NCBI GenBank assembly: GCA_016214445.1
Contig: JACROM010000072.1
Location: forward strand, 1 to 23,431
Source of the DNA: Microcaldota archaeon
GTDB lineage: Archaea > Micrarchaeota > Micrarchaeia > Norongarragalinales > Norongarragalinaceae
Direction: 5' to 3'
DNA: 23,431 bases
Part shown: positions 1-10,200 of the stretch, in pieces
Layout of the letters: each line of letters opens with the position of its first letter
Numbering within the stretch: position 1 is the first letter of the stretch
Program-made: the position numbers and the translations under genes
Notes under the pieces: model-generated
The model's database searches: none
Told to the model about the DNA's origin: nothing
The model's input: only the letters and a program-made list of their open reading frames with translations

Positions 1-202
1 CGTAAAAATACGGCGGTATCGCTTCGATACTTATGCCACAATATCAAACAACTCATTTACATCAAATACCTCTACAAAGAAATACAATTGACCTTCTCAA
101 ACAGGGCGTATTGAGTTTTGTCCCAAAGCCCGGAAGGGAAAAAAGGCGGCGCGGAGGAGCGGCGTAAGGACGAACGCTCACAGTTTCCTTTCCTTGTTTG
201 CT

Positions 203-586
203 TCAACCTTTTCTCGTTGCAGGCCCCTGCTGGTTGCTCGCGCCTTCGGCTTTTCCTGAATTCCTCGTCCAGGCGTTCGAGCGTGCTACGGCAGAAGTTT
301 CGCAGCACCGTCCACTCGTATACGCGCAGGCGCTTGCCTGAATACTTGTTGTAATATTTCTGCGTTGTTTCGGCGCGTCTTCCAGGCGCATCAGCCGCCC
401 ATACCACCACACCAAGACATGGACGTTTCCGTTGTGGAGTTCCAGGGGCGCGCTCCAGCCTGACGGAAGGTCCTGTTCGGCCCGCCAGGGGGATGCCTTG
501 TCAAGGCTCGCGAGTTGTCCTTTGCTCATGCCCGAAAGCGCCTGGTAAAGGTCGTTGTGCCTCCTGAATATGGTAGAAGTTCCCAT
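203..586 (-). CDS. Hypothetical protein, probably frame-disrupted
   Basis: I do not recognise this 127-residue frame. It starts at an ATG preceded by a good ribosome binding site (AGGAGGGG, 6 nt away) and lies one base after the stop of the 35-aa ORF upstream, so the two are probably co-transcribed. The first 70-75 codons read like normal protein (NDLYQALSGMSKGQLASLD, then LHNGNVHVLVWWYGRLMRL). After about position 370 the frame turns into low-quality sequence, while the frame shifted by one base (open from 410 down to 72) reads better: KRLRVYEWTVLRNFC followed by RSTLERLDEEFRKSRR. The likely history is one gene with a 1-nt indel near 350-370, ending somewhere before 200. Programmed frameshifting is possible but nothing specific supports it. 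Positions 1-71 hold only a small hairpin (arms 16-21 and 25-30). Confidence 0.4.
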   Translation of the reverse strand: MGTSTIFRRHNDLYQALSGMSKGQLASLDKASPWRAEQDLPSGWSAPLELHNGNVHVLVWWYGRLMRLEDAPKQRRNITTSIQASACAYTSGRCCETSAVARSNAWTRNSGKAEGASNQQGPATRKG

Positions 587-587
587 T

Positions 588-695
588 TCATTCCCCTCCT
601 TCGAGCAGCCACTTCCACAGTGGCACGAATTTTATCCCGTTTTCGGTTATCAAGAGCAGTCTGCGCGTCGGTGCCCCCAGTCTCAACAGTTCCAT
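588..695 (-). CDS. 35-residue small ORF directly behind an operator
   Basis: The ORF begins MELLRLGAPTRR and ends WKWLLEGGE, stops at 588-590 and is followed after one base by the ATG of the next gene. Its ATG at 695 abuts an 18-bp palindrome, and a TATA-like sequence lies 25-33 nt upstream, so a leaderless message would begin at or near this codon. The product is unknown; it is basic in the middle and amphipathic at the end. It could be a leader peptide, a small regulator, or the detached N-terminus of the frame-disrupted downstream gene. The case rests on promoter position, spacing to the next gene and protein-like composition, not on homology. Confidence 0.45.
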   Translation of the reverse strand: MELLRLGAPTRRLLLITENGIKFVPLWKWLLEGGE

Positions 696-746
696 GTTAC
701 GTATTAACGTAACAAACAATGAATAAATGTTACGTTCAAACGCAAC
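696..746 (-). promoter_or_regulatory. TATA box between two copies of an 18-bp palindromic operator
   Basis: Copy 1 (696-713) is GTTACGT-ATTA-ACGTAAC, a perfect palindrome with 7-bp arms and a 4-nt spacer. Copy 2 (729-746) is GTTACGT-TCAA-ACGCAAC, with one mismatch between its arms. Their start-to-start distance is 33 bp, about three helical turns. On the minus strand the sequence CATTTATTC (720-728) lies between them, 25-33 nt from the ATG at 695, as expected for an archaeal TATA box. A dimeric repressor bound at both sites would cover both the TATA/BRE region and the transcription start. The regulator is not identified; autoregulation by one of the two downstream products is the simplest guess. 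Confidence 0.6.
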
Positions 747-856
747 TTCGGAAGCTGCTTTTTGTTTTGCCAGTAGGTTCCAATATTTTGCGCTCCGCTA
801 TAGCACTCCGAAGCAGATTACAGGAAAGAAAGTAGAAGCAAAGTTCGGAAGCTTCC

Positions 857-866
857 CCTTTTTATT
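857..866 (+). promoter_or_regulatory. TATA-like box of the glycosyltransferase gene
   Basis: The AT-rich stretch CCTTTTTATT ends about 22 nt before the ATG at 888, a spacing typical of leaderless archaeal transcripts, and no Shine-Dalgarno sequence precedes that ATG. The interval 747-887 otherwise holds only a short direct repeat (TTCGGAAGCT near 745 and 844) and no gene that I can see. Confidence 0.4.
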
Positions 867-887
867 GGTTCAAAACGTAGTGAAACC

Positions 888-2012
888 ATGAAAATCCTCA
901 TGCTGAACCCGTTCCTCTGGCCGCACCACGGCGGGACCGAGAAGCACGTCTGGGAAGTCTCCAAAAGGCTGGCGAAAAGTCACGACGTGACCATACTGAC
1001 TGCGAAGCTGGAAGGGACGAAAAGAAGGGAGGAAAAAGAGGGAGTAAACATAATCCGGACGCCCTGCTGGGTGCTGAAGGATTTGCCGAAACCCTTGCCG
1101 CCGCCAATCCCGCTGATGTTGAGGCAGTCGGAAGACCTCAAGGGCGCGGCGAAGAAAGCGGATTTGCTGCACGGACACAACAGGTTCTTTTACGGGCTTG
1201 AGCCTGCAGGAGTCGCGAAGAAGTACGAGAAGAAGCTTTGCTGGACCCTTCACAACGCGAGGCCCAAAGGAATAGATTTGGCAACTGATTTCTGGGGGCA
1301 GGCGTTCGACGACACCATGGGCAAGGCGTTGCTGAACCAGTGCGATGGGGTGCTCGGGGTAAGCAGGAACACTCTTGACATAACGCTTCCGGATAATTTC
1401 AAAGGCGTAAAAAGCGTCGCATACAACGGCGTTGACCACTCGCTTTTCAGGCCGCACAAGAGCGGCGTCAAGGAAGCGCTCGAGTTCGACAAGATGGTGT
1501 TGTGCGTTGCGCGCATGGTGAAACAAAAAGGTTTGGATTATTTGATTGACGCCATGGCAGGAGTGGATGCAACTCTGGTGCTAGTTGGCAGGGGGCCCGA
1601 GGAAAAGGACTTGAAGAGGAGGGCGAAGAAAAAAGGGGCCAAAGTGTTTTTCGTGACGCGCGAGCTCGGCGACAACACCCTTTCGGACTATTACGCTGCG
1701 TGCGACGTTTTCGCGCTGCCGTCGCTGTGGGAGCCGTTCGGCATGGTTCTGACTGAAGCTATGGCTTCGGGGAAGCCCGTTGTCGGAACGAAAGTGGGAG
1801 GAATTCCCGAAGTGGTTTCCGAGGGAAAGGACGGTTTCCTTGCGGAGCCGAAAAACCCGGAGGCGTTGAGGCGCAAGATTTGTTTCCTGCTCGACAACCC
1901 GAAAAAAGCGAAAAGGATGGGCGAGGCCGGCAGAAGGAAAGCGTTGAAGCAGTTCACGTGGGACAACACCGCAAAAGCGTATATGAAGCTGTACGAAAGG
2001 ATTGAAGAGTGA
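888..2012 (+). CDS. Glycosyltransferase, GT4 family (GT-B fold)
   Basis: At 374 residues this is a standard-length family 4 glycosyltransferase that would move a sugar from a nucleotide-sugar donor to a glycan or lipid acceptor at the cytoplasmic face of the membrane. The N-terminal domain opens MKILMLNPF and carries the GGTEKHV acceptor-side motif (residues 15-21). The linker motif NGVDHSLFRP precedes the donor domain, which begins VARMVKQKGLDYL and continues LVLVGRGPEEKDL. The diagnostic E-x7-E motif is present: E282 and E290 within EPFGMVLTE, followed by GKPVVGTKVGGIPEVV. The start is chosen because the GT4 N-terminal strand begins right at this ATG and a TATA box lies about 25 nt upstream. 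No other glycan gene flanks it, so the acceptor is unknown; glycosylation of the large surface proteins nearby is conceivable but not shown. Positions 2013-2098 contain no gene. Confidence 0.93.
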   Translation: MKILMLNPFLWPHHGGTEKHVWEVSKRLAKSHDVTILTAKLEGTKRREEKEGVNIIRTPCWVLKDLPKPLPPPIPLMLRQSEDLKGAAKKADLLHGHNRFFYGLEPAGVAKKYEKKLCWTLHNARPKGIDLATDFWGQAFDDTMGKALLNQCDGVLGVSRNTLDITLPDNFKGVKSVAYNGVDHSLFRPHKSGVKEALEFDKMVLCVARMVKQKGLDYLIDAMAGVDATLVLVGRGPEEKDLKRRAKKKGAKVFFVTRELGDNTLSDYYAACDVFALPSLWEPFGMVLTEAMASGKPVVGTKVGGIPEVVSEGKDGFLAEPKNPEALRRKICFLLDNPKKAKRMGEAGRRKALKQFTWDNTAKAYMKLYERIEE

Positions 2013-2098
2013 AAGATTACGGGGCATTTTTGTTCCGGTTTGACGCGGAACTTCTCATACGGCCAAACGGTAGCCAGCTGATATCGCAATAACAGAAT

Positions 2099-2108
2099 CT
2101 TTATAAAT
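2099..2108 (+). promoter_or_regulatory. TATA box of the first AAA+ ATPase gene
   Basis: CTTTATAAAT is close to the archaeal consensus and is centred about 27 nt upstream of the ATG at 2131, which implies a leaderless transcript. A second AT-rich patch (TTATAATAATAA) lies between the box and the start. Confidence 0.65.
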
Positions 2109-2130
2109 AAGCGGTTATAATAATAACAGC

Positions 2131-3510
2131 ATGGACATTGCGGAACTGGCGAGACAGAACGTCTGGTGGAAAGGAAAGGAGCACGCGATTGAAGACAAGC
2201 ACATAGGGGAGTTCCTGGAGAAAAAATACAAGTGGACGCCAGGCGTGCTGAATCTGGAACTCGTTCCCGGGAACATATACGCGCTGAGGGGGCCGCGGCA
2301 GGTCGGAAAAACCACCCTTTCCAAGTTGATGATAAGAAACCTCCTGGAAAAGGGCGTCCCGGAGAAGGCCGTGTTCTACTCGAGCTGCGACTTCCTTTCC
2401 GGCTACGGGGAACTGCTGGACTTGGTCAGGAAGTACCTCGATTTCGCGGACTCGAACGGCATCAGGGAAACGTACGTCTTCCTCGACGAGGTGTCGGGAA
2501 TAAAAAACTGGCAGAAAGCGGTGAAGTTCCTGGCCGACTCCGGAGAACTCAAGAATACGGCCGTGTTCCTCACCGGCTCGCACACGCTGGACATAAAACA
2601 CGGTTTCGAAAGGCTGCCCGGCAGAACAGGGGAAAAAGGCAGGGACATAACGCTCCTGCCACTTTCGTTCAGGGAGTTCGTGGAACTGGCGAAACCCGAA
2701 ATCAGCTCGAAAATAAAGAGGATAAGGTCGCTTTCAACGGCCGAAGTGAACCGGGCCGTAAGGGGCGCTGTAGCGTTTGACAGGGAACTGAAAGCGTTGT
2801 TCGGGCATTACCTGACAACCGGCGGCTTCCCGCTGGCCATAAACGAATTCTACGCCGGCGGAAAAAACGTTGTTCCGGATTACGTTTACGACATATACTC
2901 CCGCTGGGTCGTGGGCGACATAGTAAAATGGGGCAAACAGGAGAAGATACTCTCGCAAGTGCTTAGGACGGCCATACTGAAGCAGGGAACGCCGGTAAGT
3001 TGGGAGGCGTTCGCGAAGGAGGCGGAGATAAAAAGCCACCTTACCGTGAGCTCGTACGTAGAGGACCTGGAGAACATGTTCGTTTTTTCGCTGCTTTATT
3101 TCCTGGACCGGAACAAAAAAACTGCAGACTACAACAAGAACAAGAAAATCTACTTTTTCGACCCGTTAATTTACCACATCTTCAACAAGACGTTCTACTT
3201 CAAGGATCCTGAAATAACTCTTGCCCTCATCGAATCGGTTGTCGCAGTCCATTTCTCGCGGTTCCTCGGCCAACAGCCGCAGAACCGCGCGGTGTTCTAT
3301 TGGAAGGGCAAAAAGGAAGTGGATGTCGTGGCGGTTGAAAAGGAAAAGCTCTTTGCAGTCGAAGTCAAGTACCAAAACAAGGTTTCCAAAAGCGATTTTG
3401 GGCCGCTTCACCACTTCAAAGAGGGGATAGTGGCCAGCAAAGCAACCCTCGAAACCGGCGAAAAATACTCGGCAGTGCCGGTTCACCTGCTTCTCGCGGT
3501 AATGCCTTAG
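2131..3510 (+). CDS. Archaeal AAA+ ATPase with C-terminal DUF4143-like nuclease fold
   Basis: This 459-residue protein belongs to the P-loop ATPase families that expand strongly in archaea and are paired with DUF4143. The Walker A motif is GPRQVGKTT (residues 54-62), Walker B is YVFLDEV (D119, E120), and sensor 1 is in VFLTGSHTLD. The sequence LPLSFREF follows, as is usual in the family, and then a winged-helix region. The C-terminal part has a PD-(D/E)xK-like pattern: D398 in KEVDVVAVE and the E-V-K triplet at 411-413, spaced as in restriction-type nuclease folds. The native role of the family is not well defined; roles in DNA transactions, defence or mobile elements have been proposed. It is monocistronic with its own TATA box and converges on the 184-aa gene. 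Positions 3511-3663 hold no gene. Confidence 0.88.
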   Translation: MDIAELARQNVWWKGKEHAIEDKHIGEFLEKKYKWTPGVLNLELVPGNIYALRGPRQVGKTTLSKLMIRNLLEKGVPEKAVFYSSCDFLSGYGELLDLVRKYLDFADSNGIRETYVFLDEVSGIKNWQKAVKFLADSGELKNTAVFLTGSHTLDIKHGFERLPGRTGEKGRDITLLPLSFREFVELAKPEISSKIKRIRSLSTAEVNRAVRGAVAFDRELKALFGHYLTTGGFPLAINEFYAGGKNVVPDYVYDIYSRWVVGDIVKWGKQEKILSQVLRTAILKQGTPVSWEAFAKEAEIKSHLTVSSYVEDLENMFVFSLLYFLDRNKKTADYNKNKKIYFFDPLIYHIFNKTFYFKDPEITLALIESVVAVHFSRFLGQQPQNRAVFYWKGKKEVDVVAVEKEKLFAVEVKYQNKVSKSDFGPLHHFKEGIVASKATLETGEKYSAVPVHLLLAVMP

Positions 3511-3663
3511 AGCCTATTCAAGGAGTCTTTCGGTTGCACGGCAGCTAGGGACAAAAAGCCGCCCAGCAACGACACTCCAAGACGGGCCGTCAGCTCAACC
3601 CGATAAGGAAGTGGTAGTCCGCAAGCCTCAAAGTACTGCGTCGGCTTCGCACCACCAGTTGGC

Positions 3664-4218
3664 TCAACACGACAACGAAGTGAGAATGTAATCAGCGAGT
3701 CCGACGTCTTCCTTCACGGAATCGGGTATCACCGCGAGATAGTAGAGGGAATAGTTGGAGCAGGGAACAAGCGATTGAACTAGGTGCATTTCCTCCAGCC
3801 CCTCGGTCGGAGGAATGGAATAATGCCTCCTCTCCACTGTCTTGCTGTTCGCGGAAACGCGCGCCTGCGATGTTTTTTTCGCCCCCTCGTATTCCTCGGT
3901 GATTGCAGCCTCTAAGTCTTCGGAGGTGTCGTTGACAGCTGATATTATGAAGGACTCGGAGTAGCCTGAAGGCGAGGGCGAATAGAAAACGAATGCCTGG
4001 CCTTCCACGCTCTCCGCAACGTACCCTTTAGGGTAGCGCAGGGAGAAGTTGAGTATCGGGTCGGCGTAGGTTATGAGGTACTGCTCGTAAGCGCCTATTT
4101 GTTCCGGCGTAACCTGCTCGACCGCTGAGCTGAAGACAGCGGACGGAGCCTGCGGGAACAGGTACAGGCCTGCGAGGAGAACGACTAAAACCGCCAACAG
4201 AGAATATTTCAAGTTCAT
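3664..4218 (-). CDS. Membrane-anchored protein co-translated with the giant protein
   Basis: The 184-residue protein has a short basic start (MNLK), a hydrophobic anchor or signal at about residues 5-24 (LLAVLVVLLAGLYLF), and a soluble domain that would face outward. The soluble part (NFSLRYPKGY, then FVFYSPSPSGYSESFIISAV) resembles the PsbP-like/DUF1795 alpha-beta fold, in which an F-x-hydrophobic-R/K-YP-x-G motif begins the first strands; this is pattern resemblance only. Two cysteines near the end (in PCSNYS and the C-terminal LSC) could form a disulfide. Its ATG overlaps the stop of the giant gene (ATGA, 4215-4218), so it is probably translated by coupling and acts with that protein. Possible roles are an assembly factor or an accessory subunit. 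Confidence 0.75.
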   Translation of the reverse strand: MNLKYSLLAVLVVLLAGLYLFPQAPSAVFSSAVEQVTPEQIGAYEQYLITYADPILNFSLRYPKGYVAESVEGQAFVFYSPSPSGYSESFIISAVNDTSEDLEAAITEEYEGAKKTSQARVSANSKTVERRHYSIPPTEGLEEMHLVQSLVPCSNYSLYYLAVIPDSVKEDVGLADYILTSLSC

Positions 4219-7200
4219 TGGTTAGGCCTCATTTTCTTCATTATTTCTTCAGCAGCATTAATGCTTCCTTTCTTCGCTGCCTCAAGCCCTTTCTTCGCTT
4301 TCTCTACCATTTCGCTGTCCTGGGCATTGTCTATCACGTTCTTGAAAAACTCCGCCAGCACGGTCGCGGAGTACTTCTTGTTCTCGAGCGGGTCGCTTGG
4401 AATGGAGGGCATGGCCGGTAGGTCGCCGATGTCCAGAAGCCCGTACTCGAATTCAAGCCCGCGGAATTCCGGCGCGTCTGCCACAGGAGGCTTTTGAGGG
4501 TCGAATATGGACGTGAGGAGTTCTGTTTTCTTCGCTTCAGGCAGGTCGTTGTTGAATGTAGCGACAAGGGCGTAGGAGCCAAGAGCGGATGACTGGGGAA
4601 GCTTGAACCACTTGAGGCAAGCAGGTGAAGAGCACAGGCCCGAAGCGTCGTAAGTTTTGGCTTTCTTTTCAATGCACTGCTTGTCCGAGCCGACGCAGAA
4701 GGACGCGGCTGTTGGCACTTCCTCGCCGCTTACTTTCTCGGAGTGGTACGCTACAACATGGTTGCGGTAGTCGCTGTTCAGGCGCACCTGTACTGGCCGG
4801 AAGTCGGTGTTGAACAGGAAGACCGAAAGAACTGCGGTGACTCCTCCTGCTATCCTGCGCGTTTTCAGCAGCCTTAGCGCGCCTGCTGTTCTCGCAGCAG
4901 AGACTTCGCTCGGCACCACTTCGCTTACTGGGCCGTTGAGGGAGAGCGGGAGGCGTTTGCCGTCCGCGGTTTTGACCATTCCGAGCGAAGCGGCGCTTTT
5001 TATTCTGCCACCCGCGGTGACGCCGAGCCCTCCGAGGTTTGCTCCCGCGTCCTTAGTGAAGATGGAGGCGAGCTGCTTTTCGGAGGCGAGCTGTTCAAGA
5101 TAGTTTTTCTGCGGGTCCTTGAGCACTGCTGCTATTGCGGAGCCTGATTGCTTTGACTTGTATGCTCTTGCAATTGCGTTCTTCTCATTGTCAGCGAACA
5201 GGTCGCCTATAAATTTAGCAAGCCCTTTCTTATCCGCTGCGGGCGGAGTGGGCGGGGCGTAGAGGTTCGCTTCCTGCAGCACTTGGCGTTGGGTTGCAAC
5301 AGGAAGGCTCTTAAGCATTGCTTTCGCGGTGGCGTCGTCAAGGGATTCCGCCAGGATTGTTTTGGCAGTTGCCATGTTGGATTTCTTGAGTTGTTTCGCG
5401 AGCTCCAACGCCGGGTCGAGCGTGAGTGGGGAGCGCACCTTCATCAAGGCGGCTTCGTCAAGGGACAACAGCGCGGTTAGCGTCTTGGATTTGGAGCCGT
5501 AAAGCATTCCTCCTTTTGCGAGCTTGGCCGCTTTCTCTGCGACCTTGCGCGCTTCGCCTCTTGGCACGCCTCGTTTCCAGAGCTCGTTTTCTATTGTATA
5601 AACAGCGCGGCGGCCAGGCAGGATGCCTAACGCGGTTCTCTTGGCGGTGAACCCGGTTGATTCCATCACTTCGGGGGAAACCGCTCCGCGGGCCGCGTAA
5701 GCCAACGGAAGAGTTGGAAGGTCCTCGCTTGGTTTTTTGGCGAGCATGTCCGAGACCACTGTTGGCGCGATGCCTATAAAGGTTAGGGCCAGTGTTGACG
5801 CTCCTGCCGAGAAAGCAGTTGCTACGGTGCTTGCTCCGCGGACCGTTGCGAGTTCGCGGGGCATGAGCTTGAAGCCTCCAATTGCGTAATCGAACAGGGT
5901 CGCGACCAAACCTGATGTGCACCCTTCAAGAGCAGAACAGGTGTTGTCTGAAGCTACATAGGAAGCGGTGCAAACGGAGAGAGCGGTTATGAAACGGTAG
6001 TTGATTGCGGCAGCCCTGAAAACCGCGAATGGCAGCACCCACGGGGCAATTGCTCCGGCAGCGAATACGTTGGAGAAGCTGCTTACCACTAGAAGTGCAG
6101 CGTTGGCGCCGACTAGCTTGGTGAGAAGTGGTTTCGAGGTCTTCATGCAGAATTCCGCGTCGTCGTAGGGGTATGCGGGGCACGGCGCTTTTGAGAGGTC
6201 GCCTGTGAATCCCGAGCCGCACAGGACCACCTGTTTTTTCTTCAGGTCGACGTTGTACATGGCAGCGTACAATGCCTCGAGGGTTTTCTGGTCTTTTTCA
6301 TTGGGCTCGACGGCGTACCTGCCGAGCGTGCCCTGCCTGAGCCTGCCCAATGTCTCAAGGCGGTAGTTTAGCGCGTCCTTCCCTTCCGGAGTGGTCATGA
6401 GGCTGGAGACGACCGAAGGTATTTTGCCGATGGCAAGCGCGGCGTCCTTGAGCGCGGCTATCTCCCCTTGGCCTATCCTGTTGCCGGCAGAGGCCTGCTG
6501 GTCGTCTGCCATGAATAGCGGCGCGTTCGCTAAGTTCTCGCTGCAACCGGAAAGTTTCCTGGTTTTTATCTCGACCCGCATCGCTTTCTGCCAGTCTGCC
6601 GCGTTGGCGAAGGAGGAATGGCAGGCAGGGTCAAGTGATGCAGTTAGTTCGTAGAAGCCGCAGCCCGAGAGCGAGGCGGACGAGTCGAACGACACTTCGC
6701 CGTAGTCGTTGAAGTACGCTTCCCGCCACTTGTTCTTGAGCGCCTCCATTACTCCGCGGCTGGAGTCAACTGGAATGTAGGTGTTGGTTAGCTGGAGGAA
6801 CATGGCCTTTTTCAGCTTGCGTTCGCTGTTTTCCTTGGAGAGTTTTTCGCAGAACGCGCTCAGGGTTTCAAGAGTGGGCTCCCCTCCTTCCTTAGGAGTG
6901 GAACGCGACTCCACCAAATCAGAGAAGGATTTCATAAACGAGCTTATCGCTGCCGACGCCTGCTGGAAGTTGCAGAAGTAGGTCTTGCAGAACCTGAAGT
7001 TTTCCAGCTCTATGAGTCGTTCCACTTTTTGCCTGCGCTCTTCCTCGAGTTGCTGCTTGGTTTTCTGCTCGTCCTTCTTTTCCTCCACTGCGACGTTGGT
7101 GGCTGCGGGAGCGGTAGTGGTCTTGGCGGCACCGGAGCCTGCAGTGGAGGCGGCGGCCGCGTCGGCGAAGTAGATGCTTCCTGTTGGGGGGCGTGTGGTG

Positions 7201-10200
7201 GTTTTGGCTGTGTTTGAGTTGGTGGTGGTTTTGGTGGCGTCCGCGAAGTGGAAGTCAGGGACTGACGAGACTTGCTCACCAGTTGTTGTCATGGCGCTTC
7301 CGGTGGCAGCAGAGGCAGTGACAATATTAGTAGTGGCGATGCCAAAGGTCGTCATAGTGGCCATGGCGGTTGTTTCCGCGAAGTAGAGCTTGTTGGAAGG
7401 CGCGTGCGTGGCGTGCGTTACTGTCTTGGTTACTGATGAAACTGCTTTCGAGACGAGGCTTTGCGCTGGAGCGCTGGACTGACCTGCTGTCTTACCGCGG
7501 TCGTACATGAAAGGCAAAACTTTTCCGTGGCTGGAAGCTTGGTAGAGGTAGGCCATTTCCGGTTCAGGCTCGTAAACAGTTACGGCAATCTGTTTCGTCC
7601 TCGGCAGCAGTCCACCGGAGAAGTGAAGCGCGTAGGTGCCTTGGCCTTTGCGTGTTGACTTGCAGGAAAGCAGCTGTACCGAACCCGGAAGAATGGTTTC
7701 GCCGGGCGAGAGGGAGGGGGCGCCTTTTTTGGCGACCGAACAGGTCATTAGTTGCGTGCCTTCGCCTTCTATTTTTTCGAGCTTGAGCGGCGAGTACTCG
7801 TTGTTTATGATGGCGAAGAACCTCTCGTGGTCTGGAGCTTTGAAGGTCATTTCCTCAATTGGCCAGTCGCTCAAGGACAGGTCTTCCTTGACTGACTTGA
7901 GTTCGATCTTGTCGTAGTTGACAGACAACTGCACCAGGTCTTCAAGTTGGCCCTGTTCCTTGAAAGCGCGGCAGTCCGAGAGTTTCGCGTCTATGGTTAT
8001 CTCGGCCTTTATCTCGTGACCGTCAGAAGCGGCTATCTCGTCGTTGTTGACATCTCGAAGCTTGAAGACGTACTTACCCTTCAACGGGTTGGAAGTGGTG
8101 TCCATTTCAGATTTTATGCAATCCTCGTCAAGCAGCGCGTCTTCCGGCAGCTTGAAGTTGAAAACGAACGTGTGGCAGACCTCTGCCTGTTTCGCTTCGG
8201 CGTCAAGGCGTATGTGCTGTTTCTTGCCGTACTTTTCGGTTTCCTCGAAGTAAGCGGACTCGGTCGCATCGTCCATTATTTCCGCCACAAGCGTAGCGCG
8301 CTCGACAGGCTCGGATACTTCTGCTTGCGACTCGACCTTGTCAACCAGAACGACGTCCTTGCCGCGGTTGTAGATGCAGACCTTCTTCTGCACAGTAGTC
8401 TTGAAGTCCTTGTTGGAGAACGTGACCTTCAGCACTTTGGATTTCTTGTCGTCTGCGTCCACCACGCTCACATCTTCCGCGCGGGCCTTGACATCAAGTT
8501 TGCGTGCAGCTTTTTTGCAGGAAGGAATGAAGTGCATGCCTGCCCCTTCCGAGAACACGAGCCCGTAGGCGTCGTACTTGGGCGGCTCAGCAACTACAAC
8601 CTCCATTCCGTTGTTGTCTATTGATATCTTCTTGGTGGAGCCGAGTTCCTGTACAGCAGTGTTCTTGGAACGGAACGTCACTGCAGCGTTTTGCTTGAAA
8701 TCAACGTCCTTCGATTCGCTCGACAGTTTTGCGTAGCGCGGCATTCCCACAAATGTCTTTTCCGCGAAAGTGAGGCGCAATGTCTTGAGCGAATCGGACA
8801 GCTCGGTTCCCTTGTCTTCCTTGAGGCAGGGCACGAACTGCACTTTGCCCTTCATTTTGACGGTCTTCTGTTCCGCATCCTTGAGGTCGCCGGACGTGAA
8901 CTCTGCGGAAGCAGGGAAGTAGAGTTGCTTTATGGAAGGCGTCTCAAGCAGCTCTGTTGAGCCGAGAGAGGAAAGGGGAGCGTAGAATTTTGTCTTGCTT
9001 GTCTCGTCGCATTTCGGCATTGTTGCCACGAAACCGCCTTCAGCCCGCTCCACTGACGCGCCCTGCGGAAGCATGAAAGAGAGTTCGCCTTCGTAGCTGA
9101 AGGAGAGCCTGCAGTCAGCTACAGCGCTCTTGTCGAAAGGCACCTTGGCTGAAGCGCCCTTGCGGTAAACAAGGGGCTTGTCGCGCACAACACGCAACGA
9201 GAAGCCACCATTAGGCAACCTTGAAGGAGCAAGAGGCCATGTAGCTTCGACGCTTGCTTCTGGAGTGAGGCGAAGTGCATAGCCGCTGGAAACCTTGAAG
9301 GGCTTGTTGGCTTCAGCGGAGGCGTAAATGAGCGAGTATGCAAGTGGCAGGGTGAGCTCGAACGCGTTTTGAAGGTCCAAACCGTCCACCTGCTTCAGGC
9401 GCTCCTTTGAAACGTAGAATGCGGAGCCGGACAGCAGGCGAACCTGCCTGGTTTCGATGCTGATGGAAGCGTCCTGCGAGAAAGCGAGCCTCTCGCCTCC
9501 CGGAAGCTGGACTGCCTTGACGTTCTGGAGGTTTTCAGAAGCTGCCTTGGATGGCAGCGGCGCGTTGTAGCCCTTCGGGGTGCGCTCTACTGTGCCTGCA
9601 GGGAGCTCGAACACCGCGTCAACTGGCAGCCTTACTTCGACCGGATTTGCAGGCAGCGCTTCGGTGAACGCGTCGTAGTTGTATGGTATGCGCTGGAATA
9701 TCACGGTCGCGCCTGCCGGGACTACTGCCACGTTGCCCGCGTAGCTGACCACCCCGATTCCAATTCCAGTTCCAGCTCCGGTTCCAAACCTAGCGCCTGC
9801 CCCGGTTCCTCCTGCGCCTGTTGAAATGGTGGTGCCTTGGGGAAGGATTATTTGCGCGTTGTCAAGGGTCACTACCACTTGGCCCGACGGAGATGGTTGT
9901 TTGTCCGCGTCGCTTGGCAGCACAAGCACTGCAGCTGTCGGGAAGGAAACCGCCCAGCCGCCGTTCGGCACCATGGAAACCCGGTATGGTTCGAATACCA
10001 TGCGGGTGCCGTATGGAGCATAAGCTTCTGCCTGCGTCACGGACGACCCTGAGTCCATCCACGCGAGCTCCCTGGTTGGCAGCATTATGGAGTTGGAGCC
10101 GTCGTCGTTGTTTTTCACGCGCGAGTTCGGCAACAAAAGCAGGCGAAGGTCAACAGGAAGGGTGATGCTGTAGCCGCCTATTGGCGCGCACTTCATCGAC

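Noticed and set aside
3511..3663. tRNA or small RNA gene after the first ATPase
   Set aside because: No cloverleaf, T-loop sequence or stable extended fold could be found by eye.
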